DNA of 6,085 bases from Flectobacillus sp. (GTDB lineage: Bacteria > Bacteroidota > Bacteroidia > Cytophagales > Spirosomataceae), in contig JARXAV010000148.1 of assembly GCA_029865665.1 (NCBI GenBank), positions 1 to 6,085 of the forward strand, written 5' to 3'. Numbering within the stretch: the stretch's first letter is position 1; every line of letters starts with the position of its first letter. The notes beneath the pieces are model-generated. The model had not been told where the DNA came from. It did no database searches and saw only the letters and a program-made list of their open reading frames with translations. The translations under genes were made by a program, and so were the position numbers. Of the stretch, positions 1-5,979 are shown piece after piece.

Positions 1-1
1 A

Positions 2-94
2 CCAGAAGTCGTAGAAAAAGAACGCCAAAAATTAGCCGATGCAGAAGCTAAGATTAAAGCCTTAGAAGAAGCCATTGCTCGTTTTAAAGCATAA
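2..94 (+). CDS. valS: Valyl-tRNA synthetase, C-terminal end (partial)
   Basis: This is the last 30 codons of a gene that enters from the left edge and stops with TAA at 92-94. The peptide begins PEVVEKERQKLADAEAK and ends in EEAIARFKA, a charged heptad-like helix. It matches the C-terminal coiled-coil arm of bacterial valyl-tRNA synthetase, where a 'P-x-x-VV-x-KER-x-KL' segment starts the last helix; in that family the arm contacts the elbow of tRNA-Val. The enzyme charges tRNA-Val in the cytoplasm. Only the tail is visible, so the identification rests on about 30 residues. Another protein ending in a coiled coil is possible but less likely. A strong intrinsic terminator follows 21 bp after the stop, so this gene ends its own transcript. 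Confidence 0.8.
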   Translation, partial: PEVVEKERQKLADAEAKIKALEEAIARFKA

Positions 95-115
95 GCCTTG
101 TTGACAACAAGACGC

Positions 116-160
116 AACTCCCAAGTACTGGTGTATAAACCTGCTACTTGGGAGTTTTTT
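116..160 (+). terminator. Rho-independent terminator after valS
   Basis: The perfect 12-bp inverted repeat AACTCCCAAGTA (116-127) / TACTTGGGAGTT (145-156) encloses a 17-nt loop, and a T-run (155-160) ends the hairpin. The orientation and distance from the valS stop fit a terminator for that gene. The loop contains GTGTATAA, which with the preceding base is one mismatch from a reversed DnaA box (130-138). I treat that as incidental. Confidence 0.88.
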
Positions 161-185
161 ATGCCTTTTTGTGGAGAAAAATGAG

Positions 186-219
186 TTATCCACAATTCAA
201 CTTCTTTGTTTGTGGATAA
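186..219. promoter_or_regulatory. Convergent pair of perfect DnaA boxes (left pair)
   Basis: TTATCCACA on the plus strand (186-194) faces its reverse complement TGTGGATAA (211-219). With one more flanking base each, the two form a 10-bp inverted repeat (186-195 / 210-219) with a 14-bp spacer. A one-mismatch box (TGTGGAGAA, minus strand) lies just to the left at 170-178. Confidence 0.75.
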
Positions 220-352
220 TAAACAAACCATACACTAGCTCTAAAACCAGTATATAAGCCATATAATATTTGCCAAAAAGCCTACTTTACCAAAAAAATA
301 ACCTAAAACTAATGCTATATCCTAATAACATAAATCTTTCACAACACAAGAG

Positions 353-385
353 TTATCCACATTTAGCCATTTTCTATGTGCATAA
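353..385. promoter_or_regulatory. Convergent pair of DnaA boxes (middle pair)
   Basis: TTATCCACA (353-361, plus) faces TGTGCATAA (377-385, which is TTATGCACA on the minus strand and fits TTATNCACA). The start-to-start distance is 24 bp, against 25 bp in the left pair, so the same arrangement occurs twice, 167 bp apart. Confidence 0.7.
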
Positions 386-464
386 GTGCTGTTTAATACT
401 TTTTCCTATTGACAAAGTGACAACTTTCTCTAAAATTTAGGTGAATTGACTATTTTCGATTTAA

Positions 465-473
465 TTCTCCACA
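465..473 (+). promoter_or_regulatory. One-mismatch DnaA box
   Basis: TTCTCCACA differs from TTATCCACA at the third base. The same variant occurs in the opposite orientation at 170-178, so the two variants bracket the exact boxes between them. It may be a low-affinity site. Confidence 0.4.
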
Positions 474-537
474 AAGGGACAAATACAAAATATGACTTGA
501 GTGTTAACATCTTTATAAATAGCAACCTACATTGAAG

Positions 538-546
538 TTATCCACA
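538..546 (+). promoter_or_regulatory. Perfect DnaA box
   Basis: TTATCCACA, preceded by AG as at 184-185 and 351-352, so all three plus-strand copies share the 11-mer AGTTATCCACA. It follows a box-free AT-rich stretch (474-537). Confidence 0.7.
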
Positions 547-588
547 TTTTGTTGGAGGGTTTGGTTACACTATTTATTCCCCTCTCTA

Positions 589-597
589 TTATACACA
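589..597 (+). promoter_or_regulatory. DnaA box, TTATACACA variant
   Basis: TTATACACA fits the TTATNCACA consensus and lies 51 bp after the previous box in the same orientation. It is the right-most consensus box of the cluster. Confidence 0.6.
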
Positions 598-620
598 ATA
601 ATCACCCTGTGTATTTAACC

Positions 621-670
621 GACTGAAACTGGATAGATTTAGTAAGCACAATTCAGCTAAATTTTCAGTC
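621..670. repeat. Bulged inverted repeat at the 3' end of the transposase remnant
   Basis: The left arm GACTGAAA (621-628) pairs with TTTCAGTC (663-670), and further in ATTTAG (637-642) pairs with CTAAAT (657-662). On the right the two parts are contiguous; on the left they are separated by an 8-nt bulge. The loop is 14 nt. The transposase stop codon (665-667, minus) lies inside the right arm. It could be a transcription terminator hairpin for the minus strand or a REP-like element associated with the transposase. Confidence 0.45.
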
Positions 671-1099
671 AAACTCAATAATAAATTTATCCAAATTGGC
701 TGAACTTGGATTTTCGATATGGAATTTCACAAATTCGTCTCTGTTACCAAACCAATTCCACACTTCGTCCCGTCTTAATCTTGTCATTGACTTACTCAGA
801 TGTGAATGATATGATGAATGTGGATATGCTCTGAAATCTTCTACGAAGCCATGCTTTTGTGGATTATGATGAATGTAGTAGATGAGTTCTGTAAAGTAGG
901 CATCTGTATTAATCAAAATCCTACGAAATGGTTCTTCAAAAAGCCCTCCTGTACGTGCATAAGCCTTATTGATAGATTAGGCGTACGAATTAAAAAAATC
1001 TGAAAATTGTTTACTGATAATAAGTGGAGCTGATAACAGTTTAATCTCTGTTTGAGAGACAGTGGCTTGTTCAACGCTGGATGGGTTTTGAACCCGTAT
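665..1099 (-). pseudogene. REP-associated (Y1/RAYT-type) transposase, truncated and with a nonsense codon
   Basis: Reading the minus strand in one frame from about 1099 to the TGA at 665-667 gives a continuous transposase-like protein of about 144 residues, broken once by TAA at 977-979. Recognisable pieces in order are KQFSDFFNSYA, the stop, SINKAYARTGGLFEEPFRR, then ELIYYIHHNPQKHGF and an 'FRAYPHSSYHS' segment. These are typical of the C-terminal half of Bacteroidota Y1 (HUH) transposases, which nick single-stranded DNA at hairpins. The stop stands where relatives have a polar residue such as Gln, so a single C-to-T change (CAA to TAA) explains it. The HUH metal-binding motif and the start are absent: the frame stays open to about 1174, but the extra residues show no match to the family. 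The 83-residue piece after the stop could begin only at a TTG (914-916) and would lack the catalytic site. I infer a dead insertion remnant. Confidence 0.8.
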
Positions 1100-1105
1100 G
1101 GCGTT
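1073..1105. repeat. Imperfect palindrome with GGGTT...AACCC core
   Basis: Outer arms AACGC (1073-1077) and GCGTT (1101-1105) and inner arms GGGTT (1083-1087) and AACCC (1091-1095) pair around a 3-nt loop. The five bases between them on each side are mostly unpaired, so 11 of 15 arm positions match. It lies at the truncated 5' end of the transposase remnant. Its core resembles the perfect palindrome at 4804-4835 on the far side of the ATPase/protease pair. Confidence 0.4.
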
Positions 1106-1282
1106 ATTCGCAATATAATAATGCTCAAAAAGTAAATATTTGTTAGGTATTTGTATTAAATAGAAAATTTTTTATACAAAAAGAAAACATTTTGAGTTAA
1201 AATGTATGTAAATATCATATTAAATACTTATATTAAAAAATACCTTACTTAAAAATCGTAATTTTGTCGAAAAAATCAAATA
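1106..1282. other. AT-rich spacer before the ATPase/protease operon
   Basis: This is a very AT-rich intergenic stretch with long A and T runs. I find no gene, RNA or repeat in it. It contains the likely promoter of the operon near its right end and no Shine-Dalgarno-like purine tract before the ATG at 1283. Confidence 0.6.
1259..1266 (+). promoter_or_regulatory. Bacteroidota-type -7 promoter element (TAATTTTG)
   Basis: TAATTTTG is an exact match to the TAnnTTTG -7 box used by the Bacteroidota primary sigma factor. It ends 16 bp before the ATPase start codon, so the transcript would have a leader of only about 10 nt. I see no clear TTG -33 element at the expected distance upstream (about 1233-1242), so the promoter may be weak or regulated. 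Confidence 0.45.
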
Positions 1283-2269
1283 ATGGCAGCAGCAGATCAA
1301 ATAAAAACCTTGATAAAATCATTTGGAGACGAAGATGAAGCTCGTTTCTTTGCTACTGCTTTGCAAATTGCAGCTACTGAAGCTAAACAAGGGCATTCAC
1401 TATTTGCTCAAGAATTAAAAAAGCTAATAGATTCAGCTAAAAAAGAACGCTCTTTAAATGTAATTCAGCAAAAAGCTATACCATTTAATGTTCCTAAAAG
1501 AGAGCTACAAGAATTGATAGAAGTATTTCAGCCTAAAATTAATATGAACGATATGGTTTTAGATGAAAATATAAAGAACACACTATCGAAAGTCATCAAG
1601 GAACAAGAAAAGTGGCAGTTACTAAAGGCTCATAACTTAGAGCCTAAAAGAAAATTATTATTAACAGGTTCACCTGGAACGGGTAAAACTATGACAGCAC
1701 AGGCAATAGCAGGGGAGCTTGGTATAGCTGTTTATATTATTCGTCTTGATGGTCTAATGTCAAAATATTTAGGAGAATCAATAGCAAAGCTTAGATTGAT
1801 TTTCGATGCAATGAATGACCATAGGGCTGTTTATCTATTTGATGAATTTGACTCTATTGGCTCGCAAAGAAATCAAGGTCAAGACATAGGAGAAATCAAA
1901 AGGGTTTTAAACTCTTTTTTAATTAATATTGAAAAAGACCAGAGTAATAGTATTATCATAGCTGCAACGAATCTACCAGAGTCATTAGATAAAGCTCTAT
2001 TTAGAAGATTTGATGAAATCTTAGAATACCCTCTACCAGATGAAAAGCATATAGTTGATATTATAAAGAAACATACAAGAGCGTATTCTTTTTCTAGTAA
2101 AGTAAATTATACAGAGCTTGCTAAAATTGCAAGGGGGTTAAACTATTCAGAGATTGTAAGAATTTGTAAAGATACAATAAAAGAAATGATTCTTAATGAC
2201 TCTTCTTCCCTCGAATTATCAACATTAAAAAGCTTATTTAAATCAAGAAATGTTGTAAATGAAAAATAA
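1283..2269 (+). CDS. ietA: AAA+ ATPase, IetA-like (defence module ATPase)
   Basis: A 328-residue cytoplasmic ATPase of the classic AAA clade (FtsH/katanin-like core). Residues 1-85 form a helical N-terminal region with no named domain. The core carries Walker A GSPGTGKT (129-136), a pore-loop-like SKYLGES (160-166), Walker B with D187-E188 in YLFDEFD, sensor 1 N230 in AATN, and arginine fingers R241-R242 in FRRFD, so ATP hydrolysis and hexamer assembly should be intact. A small helical lid (about 255-325) follows. There is no signal peptide or membrane segment. The reading frame overlaps the downstream subtilase by 11 bp, which implies co-translation. AAA ATPase followed by a large S8 protease is the ietAS arrangement, reported as a plasmid stability locus and as anti-phage defence. 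I infer that the ATPase senses or unfolds substrates, or controls the protease. Arg codons are mostly AGA/AGG (12 of 15), suggesting acquisition. The ATG at 1283 is preferred because the promoter element lies just upstream. The symbol is by domain and gene order only. Confidence 0.85.
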   Translation: MAAADQIKTLIKSFGDEDEARFFATALQIAATEAKQGHSLFAQELKKLIDSAKKERSLNVIQQKAIPFNVPKRELQELIEVFQPKINMNDMVLDENIKNTLSKVIKEQEKWQLLKAHNLEPKRKLLLTGSPGTGKTMTAQAIAGELGIAVYIIRLDGLMSKYLGESIAKLRLIFDAMNDHRAVYLFDEFDSIGSQRNQGQDIGEIKRVLNSFLINIEKDQSNSIIIAATNLPESLDKALFRRFDEILEYPLPDEKHIVDIIKKHTRAYSFSSKVNYTELAKIARGLNYSEIVRICKDTIKEMILNDSSSLELSTLKSLFKSRNVVNEK

Positions 2270-4736
2270 TAAACCACACTTAATAATTAAAGGGAATACG
2301 ACCTCTAATAAATTTAAATCTACAGCCTCTTCAGGAGGAAAAGAAATCTTTAAGCAAGTAGATAGGCTATTGCATGGACAAAATCTATTACAAAAGATAA
2401 AATCTGTCAGGAAGAATGTAAGCCTTTTGGAAATTGAGGGTACAGAGTTAATAAGAGATAATTCTGTTTACATTGAATTTAGTTCAGATTGGGGTTATAA
2501 GCTATCTTTTGACTCATTTGATACAAGTGGTTTTAGACTTCTTAATATAAAAGAAAACAAAAGAGTTTTGAATGGTGCAGAGGAATATATGTATTCATTG
2601 GTTGTTCAAGCTGAGGAAGGAAGTATTTCCAAATTCATTCATAAAATTGAAAGTTATATAAAAAATAATACCACCAAAACAGATAAAATAACCAAAGAGA
2701 AAATAGTTACAGCTACTCCTGAAAATAAAAAACTTCTAAATAATATCAACGACATTAAAATAGCATCCCTAAAATCATTTTGGGTGGATGAGCCAGAAAT
2801 TCCATTCCCAAATGACAATGAAAATATATGGTGGGAGGTTTGGTTTAGGAAAACGGACAATTACAAAGATAAATTAGCAGAAGTTTCTCAAAATTTAGAG
2901 GGGGTAGGATGTCAAATTAGAGTTTCTCAAATTGAGTTAGCTGAATACATTGTTAAATTAGTAAAAGGAAGTGCAAAGCAACTTTCAAGTTCTCTATTAC
3001 TGCTTGACAACTTAGCAGAACTTCGTAAACCACAAGAAATTGCAGATTTTATTTTAGATAAGAATGTTACCTATGGTGATAAAAAGGCATGGTTAGAAGA
3101 TTTACAACAAAGAACTAACTGTAAATTTGATGAAAATAGCATATTAGTTTGTTTATTGGATTCAGGAGTAAATAATAAACATCCGCTAATAACCCCCTTT
3201 CTGCCTGATAATCAATTATATACTTATAAGTCTTCTTGGGGTACTGAAGATAGTCATCCTTTTGATGGACATGGAACAGGTGTAGCGGGACTTGCTCTAT
3301 ATGGAGATTTAACCAATGCTCTAAGCTCAAAAGATAAAATTGATATTTACCATGGGCTTGAATCATTTAAAATTTTGTTCCATAATCAGCCTAATGACCC
3401 TGACTTATATGGTGCAATTATGGAGAGTGCTGTGGCAACTCCCTCGATAGATAGACCTACAAATCAAAGAGTTTTTTGTTTAACAATTACAGACCGTAAT
3501 TTCAGATTTAATGGTCGTCCTTCCTCTTGGTCATCTTCAATTGATAATTTATGTTTTGGAAAATATTCTGAACCTCAACTATTTATTATTAGTGGGGGTA
3601 ATGTGAATATTACAAGGCAAGAGGATTATCCCGTTTTAAATGAAACAGAATGTATTCACGACCCAGCACAAGCTTACAATGCCTTAACTATTGGAACTTA
3701 TACAAGAAAAGTAAAGATAGATATTTCAACAGGCTATAAACCTTTGGCAGAATATGGTGCTATGGCTCCAAGTAATTCAACATCTTTACTTTTTGATAAA
3801 AATTGGAGTATCAAACCAGATGTGGTATTTGAAGGAGGAAATTTAGGGTATGACTCTAATGGAGACGTCGCAGGGCATAATAGCTTAGATGTTACTTCAT
3901 TGAGCAAAGATTTCAATTATAAAAAATTTATTCAGTTTGGTGATACCAGTGGAGCCGCAGGTATAGCTTCAAAAATGGTTGCTGAATTGAGAACAATGTA
4001 TCCAAATTATTGGGTCGAAACGATAAGAGGATTACTTGTTCATTCTGCTGATTGGACTCTAAAAATGACAACTGGAAAAAGCAAGTTTGAAGTTTTAAGA
4101 ACCGTAGGATACGGTGTTCCTAATCTTCAAAAAGCTATGTTTAGTGCTAACAACTCTTTAACAATTATTATAGAACGAGAAATACAACCATATAAATATG
4201 AAAATTCAAGAGGACAATACAATGAATATCATCTTTTTAAACTTCCTTGGCCCAAAGAAGCATTGGAGTCATTAGAAGAAAAGAATGTTAAATTAACCGT
4301 GACATTATCATACTATATAGAGCCTAATCCGGGAAGTCGGAGATTAGCAACCCATTATTCATATCATTCTCATCAGTTAGATTTTGACATAAATAAGCGA
4401 AATGAAACTGAAAATGACTTCAAAATTCGTATTTCCAAACCCGATGATGAAACATCTGAAAATAAACCCAAAAGAACGGGAGTAGCTTGGGAAATTGGAA
4501 AGAATACGAATGCCAAAGGTTCTATCAGAAAAGATTTTATTACTCTAACAGGTAGAGAAATGTCCGAAAGAAATATTTTAGCTGTTTTTCCTAAAAATGG
4601 ATGGTATAAAAATTTGAAGAGACAGAAAAAGTTTAATGAAAAAGTACGCTATAGTTTAATTGTTTCATTACAAACGGAAGAAAATGAGATTGATTTATAT
4701 ACTCCTGTTGAAAATCAACTAATTCTACACGTTTAG
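2259..4736 (+). CDS. ietS: Subtilisin-like (S8) serine protease, IetS-like
   Basis: An 825-residue intracellular protease. Residues 1-290 are an N-terminal region without a recognised catalytic motif, containing a predicted mixed alpha/beta segment with WWEVWFRK (191-198) and a helical stretch (about 225-285). The S8 domain (about 291-625) holds the full catalytic triad: D301 in LLDSGV, H338 in DGHGTGVAG and S564 in GDTSGAAG, plus oxyanion-hole N448 in SGGNVN. Residues 630-825 form a C-terminal region with HLFKLPWPKEALE, SYYIEPNPG and a late RYSLIVSL strand, a pattern I associate with subtilases that partner an AAA ATPase. There is no signal peptide, so unlike secreted subtilisins it should act in the cytoplasm, and no typical I9 propeptide is evident. 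ATG at 2259 lies inside the end of the ATPase gene. I infer an effector that cleaves host or phage proteins under control of the ATPase; its target is unknown. Confidence 0.85.
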   Translation: MKNNKPHLIIKGNTTSNKFKSTASSGGKEIFKQVDRLLHGQNLLQKIKSVRKNVSLLEIEGTELIRDNSVYIEFSSDWGYKLSFDSFDTSGFRLLNIKENKRVLNGAEEYMYSLVVQAEEGSISKFIHKIESYIKNNTTKTDKITKEKIVTATPENKKLLNNINDIKIASLKSFWVDEPEIPFPNDNENIWWEVWFRKTDNYKDKLAEVSQNLEGVGCQIRVSQIELAEYIVKLVKGSAKQLSSSLLLLDNLAELRKPQEIADFILDKNVTYGDKKAWLEDLQQRTNCKFDENSILVCLLDSGVNNKHPLITPFLPDNQLYTYKSSWGTEDSHPFDGHGTGVAGLALYGDLTNALSSKDKIDIYHGLESFKILFHNQPNDPDLYGAIMESAVATPSIDRPTNQRVFCLTITDRNFRFNGRPSSWSSSIDNLCFGKYSEPQLFIISGGNVNITRQEDYPVLNETECIHDPAQAYNALTIGTYTRKVKIDISTGYKPLAEYGAMAPSNSTSLLFDKNWSIKPDVVFEGGNLGYDSNGDVAGHNSLDVTSLSKDFNYKKFIQFGDTSGAAGIASKMVAELRTMYPNYWVETIRGLLVHSADWTLKMTTGKSKFEVLRTVGYGVPNLQKAMFSANNSLTIIIEREIQPYKYENSRGQYNEYHLFKLPWPKEALESLEEKNVKLTVTLSYYIEPNPGSRRLATHYSYHSHQLDFDINKRNETENDFKIRISKPDDETSENKPKRTGVAWEIGKNTNAKGSIRKDFITLTGREMSERNILAVFPKNGWYKNLKRQKKFNEKVRYSLIVSLQTEENEIDLYTPVENQLILHV

Positions 4737-4780
4737 TGGTCTCTACTGAATGAAACGAATTGCTTCTTTATGATTTTACT

Positions 4781-4797
4781 TGATTATAAAATAATCA
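4781..4797. repeat. Short AT-rich inverted repeat after the protease gene
   Basis: TGATTAT (4781-4787) and ATAATCA (4791-4797) form a 7-bp perfect stem with a 3-nt AAA loop, 44 bp past the protease stop. It is weak because it is nearly all A-T and has no T-tract. It may add to transcription stopping together with the following palindrome. Confidence 0.3.
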
Positions 4798-4803
4798 TCG
4801 CAC

Positions 4804-4835
4804 AATGCAGGCAGGGTTTGAACCCTGCCTGCATT
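4804..4835. repeat. Perfect 15-bp-arm palindrome between convergent genes
   Basis: AATGCAGGCAGGGTT (4804-4818) and AACCCTGCCTGCATT (4821-4835) are exact reverse complements around a central TG. It is GC-rich in an otherwise AT-rich spacer and lies between two convergent operons, where it could form a strong hairpin in either transcript. No T-run follows on either strand, so it is not a textbook intrinsic terminator. Its GGGTT...AACCC core also occurs in the palindrome at 1073-1105, suggesting a REP-like repeat family of the kind that Y1 transposases act on. Confidence 0.75.
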
Positions 4836-4890
4836 AAACCAAGTAATTTCATCAAAAGCCAGTTAATTTTATAACACTACTTCTCCTCCC

Positions 4891-4930
4891 AAAAAAACAA
4901 AAAAAGGCACAAAGCCTAAACCTTGTGCCT
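4891..4930 (-). terminator. Rho-independent terminator of the glutaminyl cyclase gene
   Basis: The 8-bp arms AGGCACAA (4905-4912) and TTGTGCCT (4923-4930) enclose a 10-nt loop. Read on the minus strand, the hairpin is followed by a T-rich tract of 14 T in 15 bases (complement of 4891-4905). It lies 32 bp beyond the stop of the minus-strand cyclase gene. Confidence 0.85.
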
Positions 4931-4962
4931 ACTCATCCATCATTACGCATTTATCATTACCA

Positions 4963-5976
4963 CTATTCCTGATAGAGTGCCGTTAATACGGTTTGCCCTA
5001 CTGCTTTGAGGGTATTTTTATCAATAATCGACATATTGTCTTGATGGGTATGGTGATAACTTCCAAAAGTTTTAGGGTCGTTTGGATGTAATTCTACGAT
5101 GTCAATCATTTGAATTTTTGCTACGTCATTTACTGGTACGTGGTCGTCGGTTAATCCTCCGCCATCGGCATCAATAAAGTAGTTAGAATAGCCCAAACGG
5201 CTGGCAATATCCCAAATATTTCTTACCACCATCGGAGCATATTGCATCGACATTCCTTCGTAAGGGAATACTGCACCTTTTGCACCTACCATATCCAACA
5301 GAATACCATAATATGCCTGATAGTTGTCTTTATGCTTGTGTGAAGCCCAATACTGCGAACCTAAACACCACCAGTTTTTAGTAGGGTCATTCGATTCTGC
5401 ATCGTGTGGTTCTCCTGTATCTTCTACATCGAAGAAAATAATATCTACACCCACATTAGGTTGAGCTTTTGCCGTATGAATCGCTCTGGCAATTTCTAAT
5501 AAAATACCTACGCCACTTCCTCCGTCGTTCGCTCCGTCAATGGCTTTTTTAGGGTTAATCGAGTCTTTATCAGCTATCGAACGAGAATCCCAGTGAGAAG
5601 TCAACAAAATGCGTTTAGCCGCTGTAGGATTGATACTACCAATGATATTGCTTGCATTCAGTTTAGAACCGTCATAAGCTGTTGCCACAAAATCCTGAGA
5701 AATTACCTCAAAACCGTAGTTTTTAAGGGTTGCTTTCAACCAAGCAGCACAAGCTCGGTGCGGAGCAGTGTTTGGAACACGTGGGCCAAAACTTACTTGT
5801 TTATCAACAAAATGATATGCAGAATCGGCATTGAAAACAGGTGCAGGTAAAAGTTCTACGGGTTGTGTTTCGGCTGTTTCGGTCGATTCACTTTTGTTTA
5901 ATTTCTGGAAGTAAACAGCAACACCTGATACTAGAAAAATGCCTAAAAGGGCAAATGCGATGGTTGATTTTTTCAT
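4963..5976 (-). CDS. Glutaminyl-peptide cyclotransferase (M28 family zinc enzyme), exported
   Basis: A 337-residue protein of the Bacteroidota glutaminyl cyclase type, which turns N-terminal Gln of exported proteins into pyroglutamate (EC 2.3.2.5). The N-terminus has KK then a hydrophobic segment (about 5-23) without a lipobox Cys, so it is a signal peptide or a membrane anchor; a 25-45 linker follows. The M28 fold shows FGPRVPNT (63-70), SHWDSR with H128 and D130, GANDGGSGVG with zinc ligand D151, FFDVEDTGEP with E185 (likely catalytic) and D186 (zinc), LLDMVG with D228, TDDH (276-279) and HHTHQDN with likely zinc ligand H309. The GSQYWASH and TLKAVGQTVL segments are also characteristic. The position that is usually Trp before the last His is His308 here. 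A general M28 aminopeptidase is the alternative. The start is only 3 bp after the stop of an upstream gene, so the two are co-transcribed; no Shine-Dalgarno sequence is seen. Confidence 0.85.
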   Translation of the reverse strand: MKKSTIAFALLGIFLVSGVAVYFQKLNKSESTETAETQPVELLPAPVFNADSAYHFVDKQVSFGPRVPNTAPHRACAAWLKATLKNYGFEVISQDFVATAYDGSKLNASNIIGSINPTAAKRILLTSHWDSRSIADKDSINPKKAIDGANDGGSGVGILLEIARAIHTAKAQPNVGVDIIFFDVEDTGEPHDAESNDPTKNWWCLGSQYWASHKHKDNYQAYYGILLDMVGAKGAVFPYEGMSMQYAPMVVRNIWDIASRLGYSNYFIDADGGGLTDDHVPVNDVAKIQMIDIVELHPNDPKTFGSYHHTHQDNMSIIDKNTLKAVGQTVLTALYQE

Positions 5977-5979
5977 TGG

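Larger units (their letters stand above)
170..597. other. Candidate chromosomal replication origin (oriC)
   Basis: This gene-free, AT-rich stretch carries six exact matches to the DnaA box consensus TTATNCACA: 186-194 (+), 211-219 (-), 353-361 (+), 377-385 (-), 538-546 (+) and 589-597 (+). Two one-mismatch copies (TTCTCCACA) lie at 170-178 (-) and 465-473 (+). By chance, eight specified bases on two strands would give about 0.01-0.03 such sites in 430 bp. DnaA binds such clusters to melt the neighbouring AT-rich unwinding element. The longest box-free AT-rich gaps here are 220-352, 386-464 and 474-537, and any of these could be the unwinding element. No dnaA gene is in view; in many Bacteroidota the origin is not beside dnaA. 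A DnaA-regulated promoter cluster is the main alternative, but no intact gene starts within 600 bp of it. Confidence 0.75.

Noticed and set aside
130..138. GGTGTATAA as an extra DnaA box
   Set aside because: One mismatch and located in the loop of the valS terminator; not needed to explain the cluster.
857..865. TGTGGATTA as a reversed DnaA box
   Set aside because: One mismatch and inside the transposase remnant, about 260 bp outside the cluster.
818..1003. 61-residue plus-strand open frame
   Set aside because: It lies opposite the transposase remnant, which explains the coding-like sequence; the peptide has no recognisable features.
913..1128. 71-residue minus-strand open frame
   Set aside because: It is a different frame over the transposase remnant; the frame that continues the transposase sequence is the one broken by TAA at 977-979.
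5593..5850. 85-residue plus-strand open frame
   Set aside because: Antisense to the cyclase gene, which has clear M28 motifs across the same span.
5880..5976. Signal peptidase cleavage just before Gln24 of the cyclase, making it its own substrate
   Set aside because: The residues before Gln24 (VYF) are a poor signal peptidase I site; a membrane anchor or another cleavage point is as likely.
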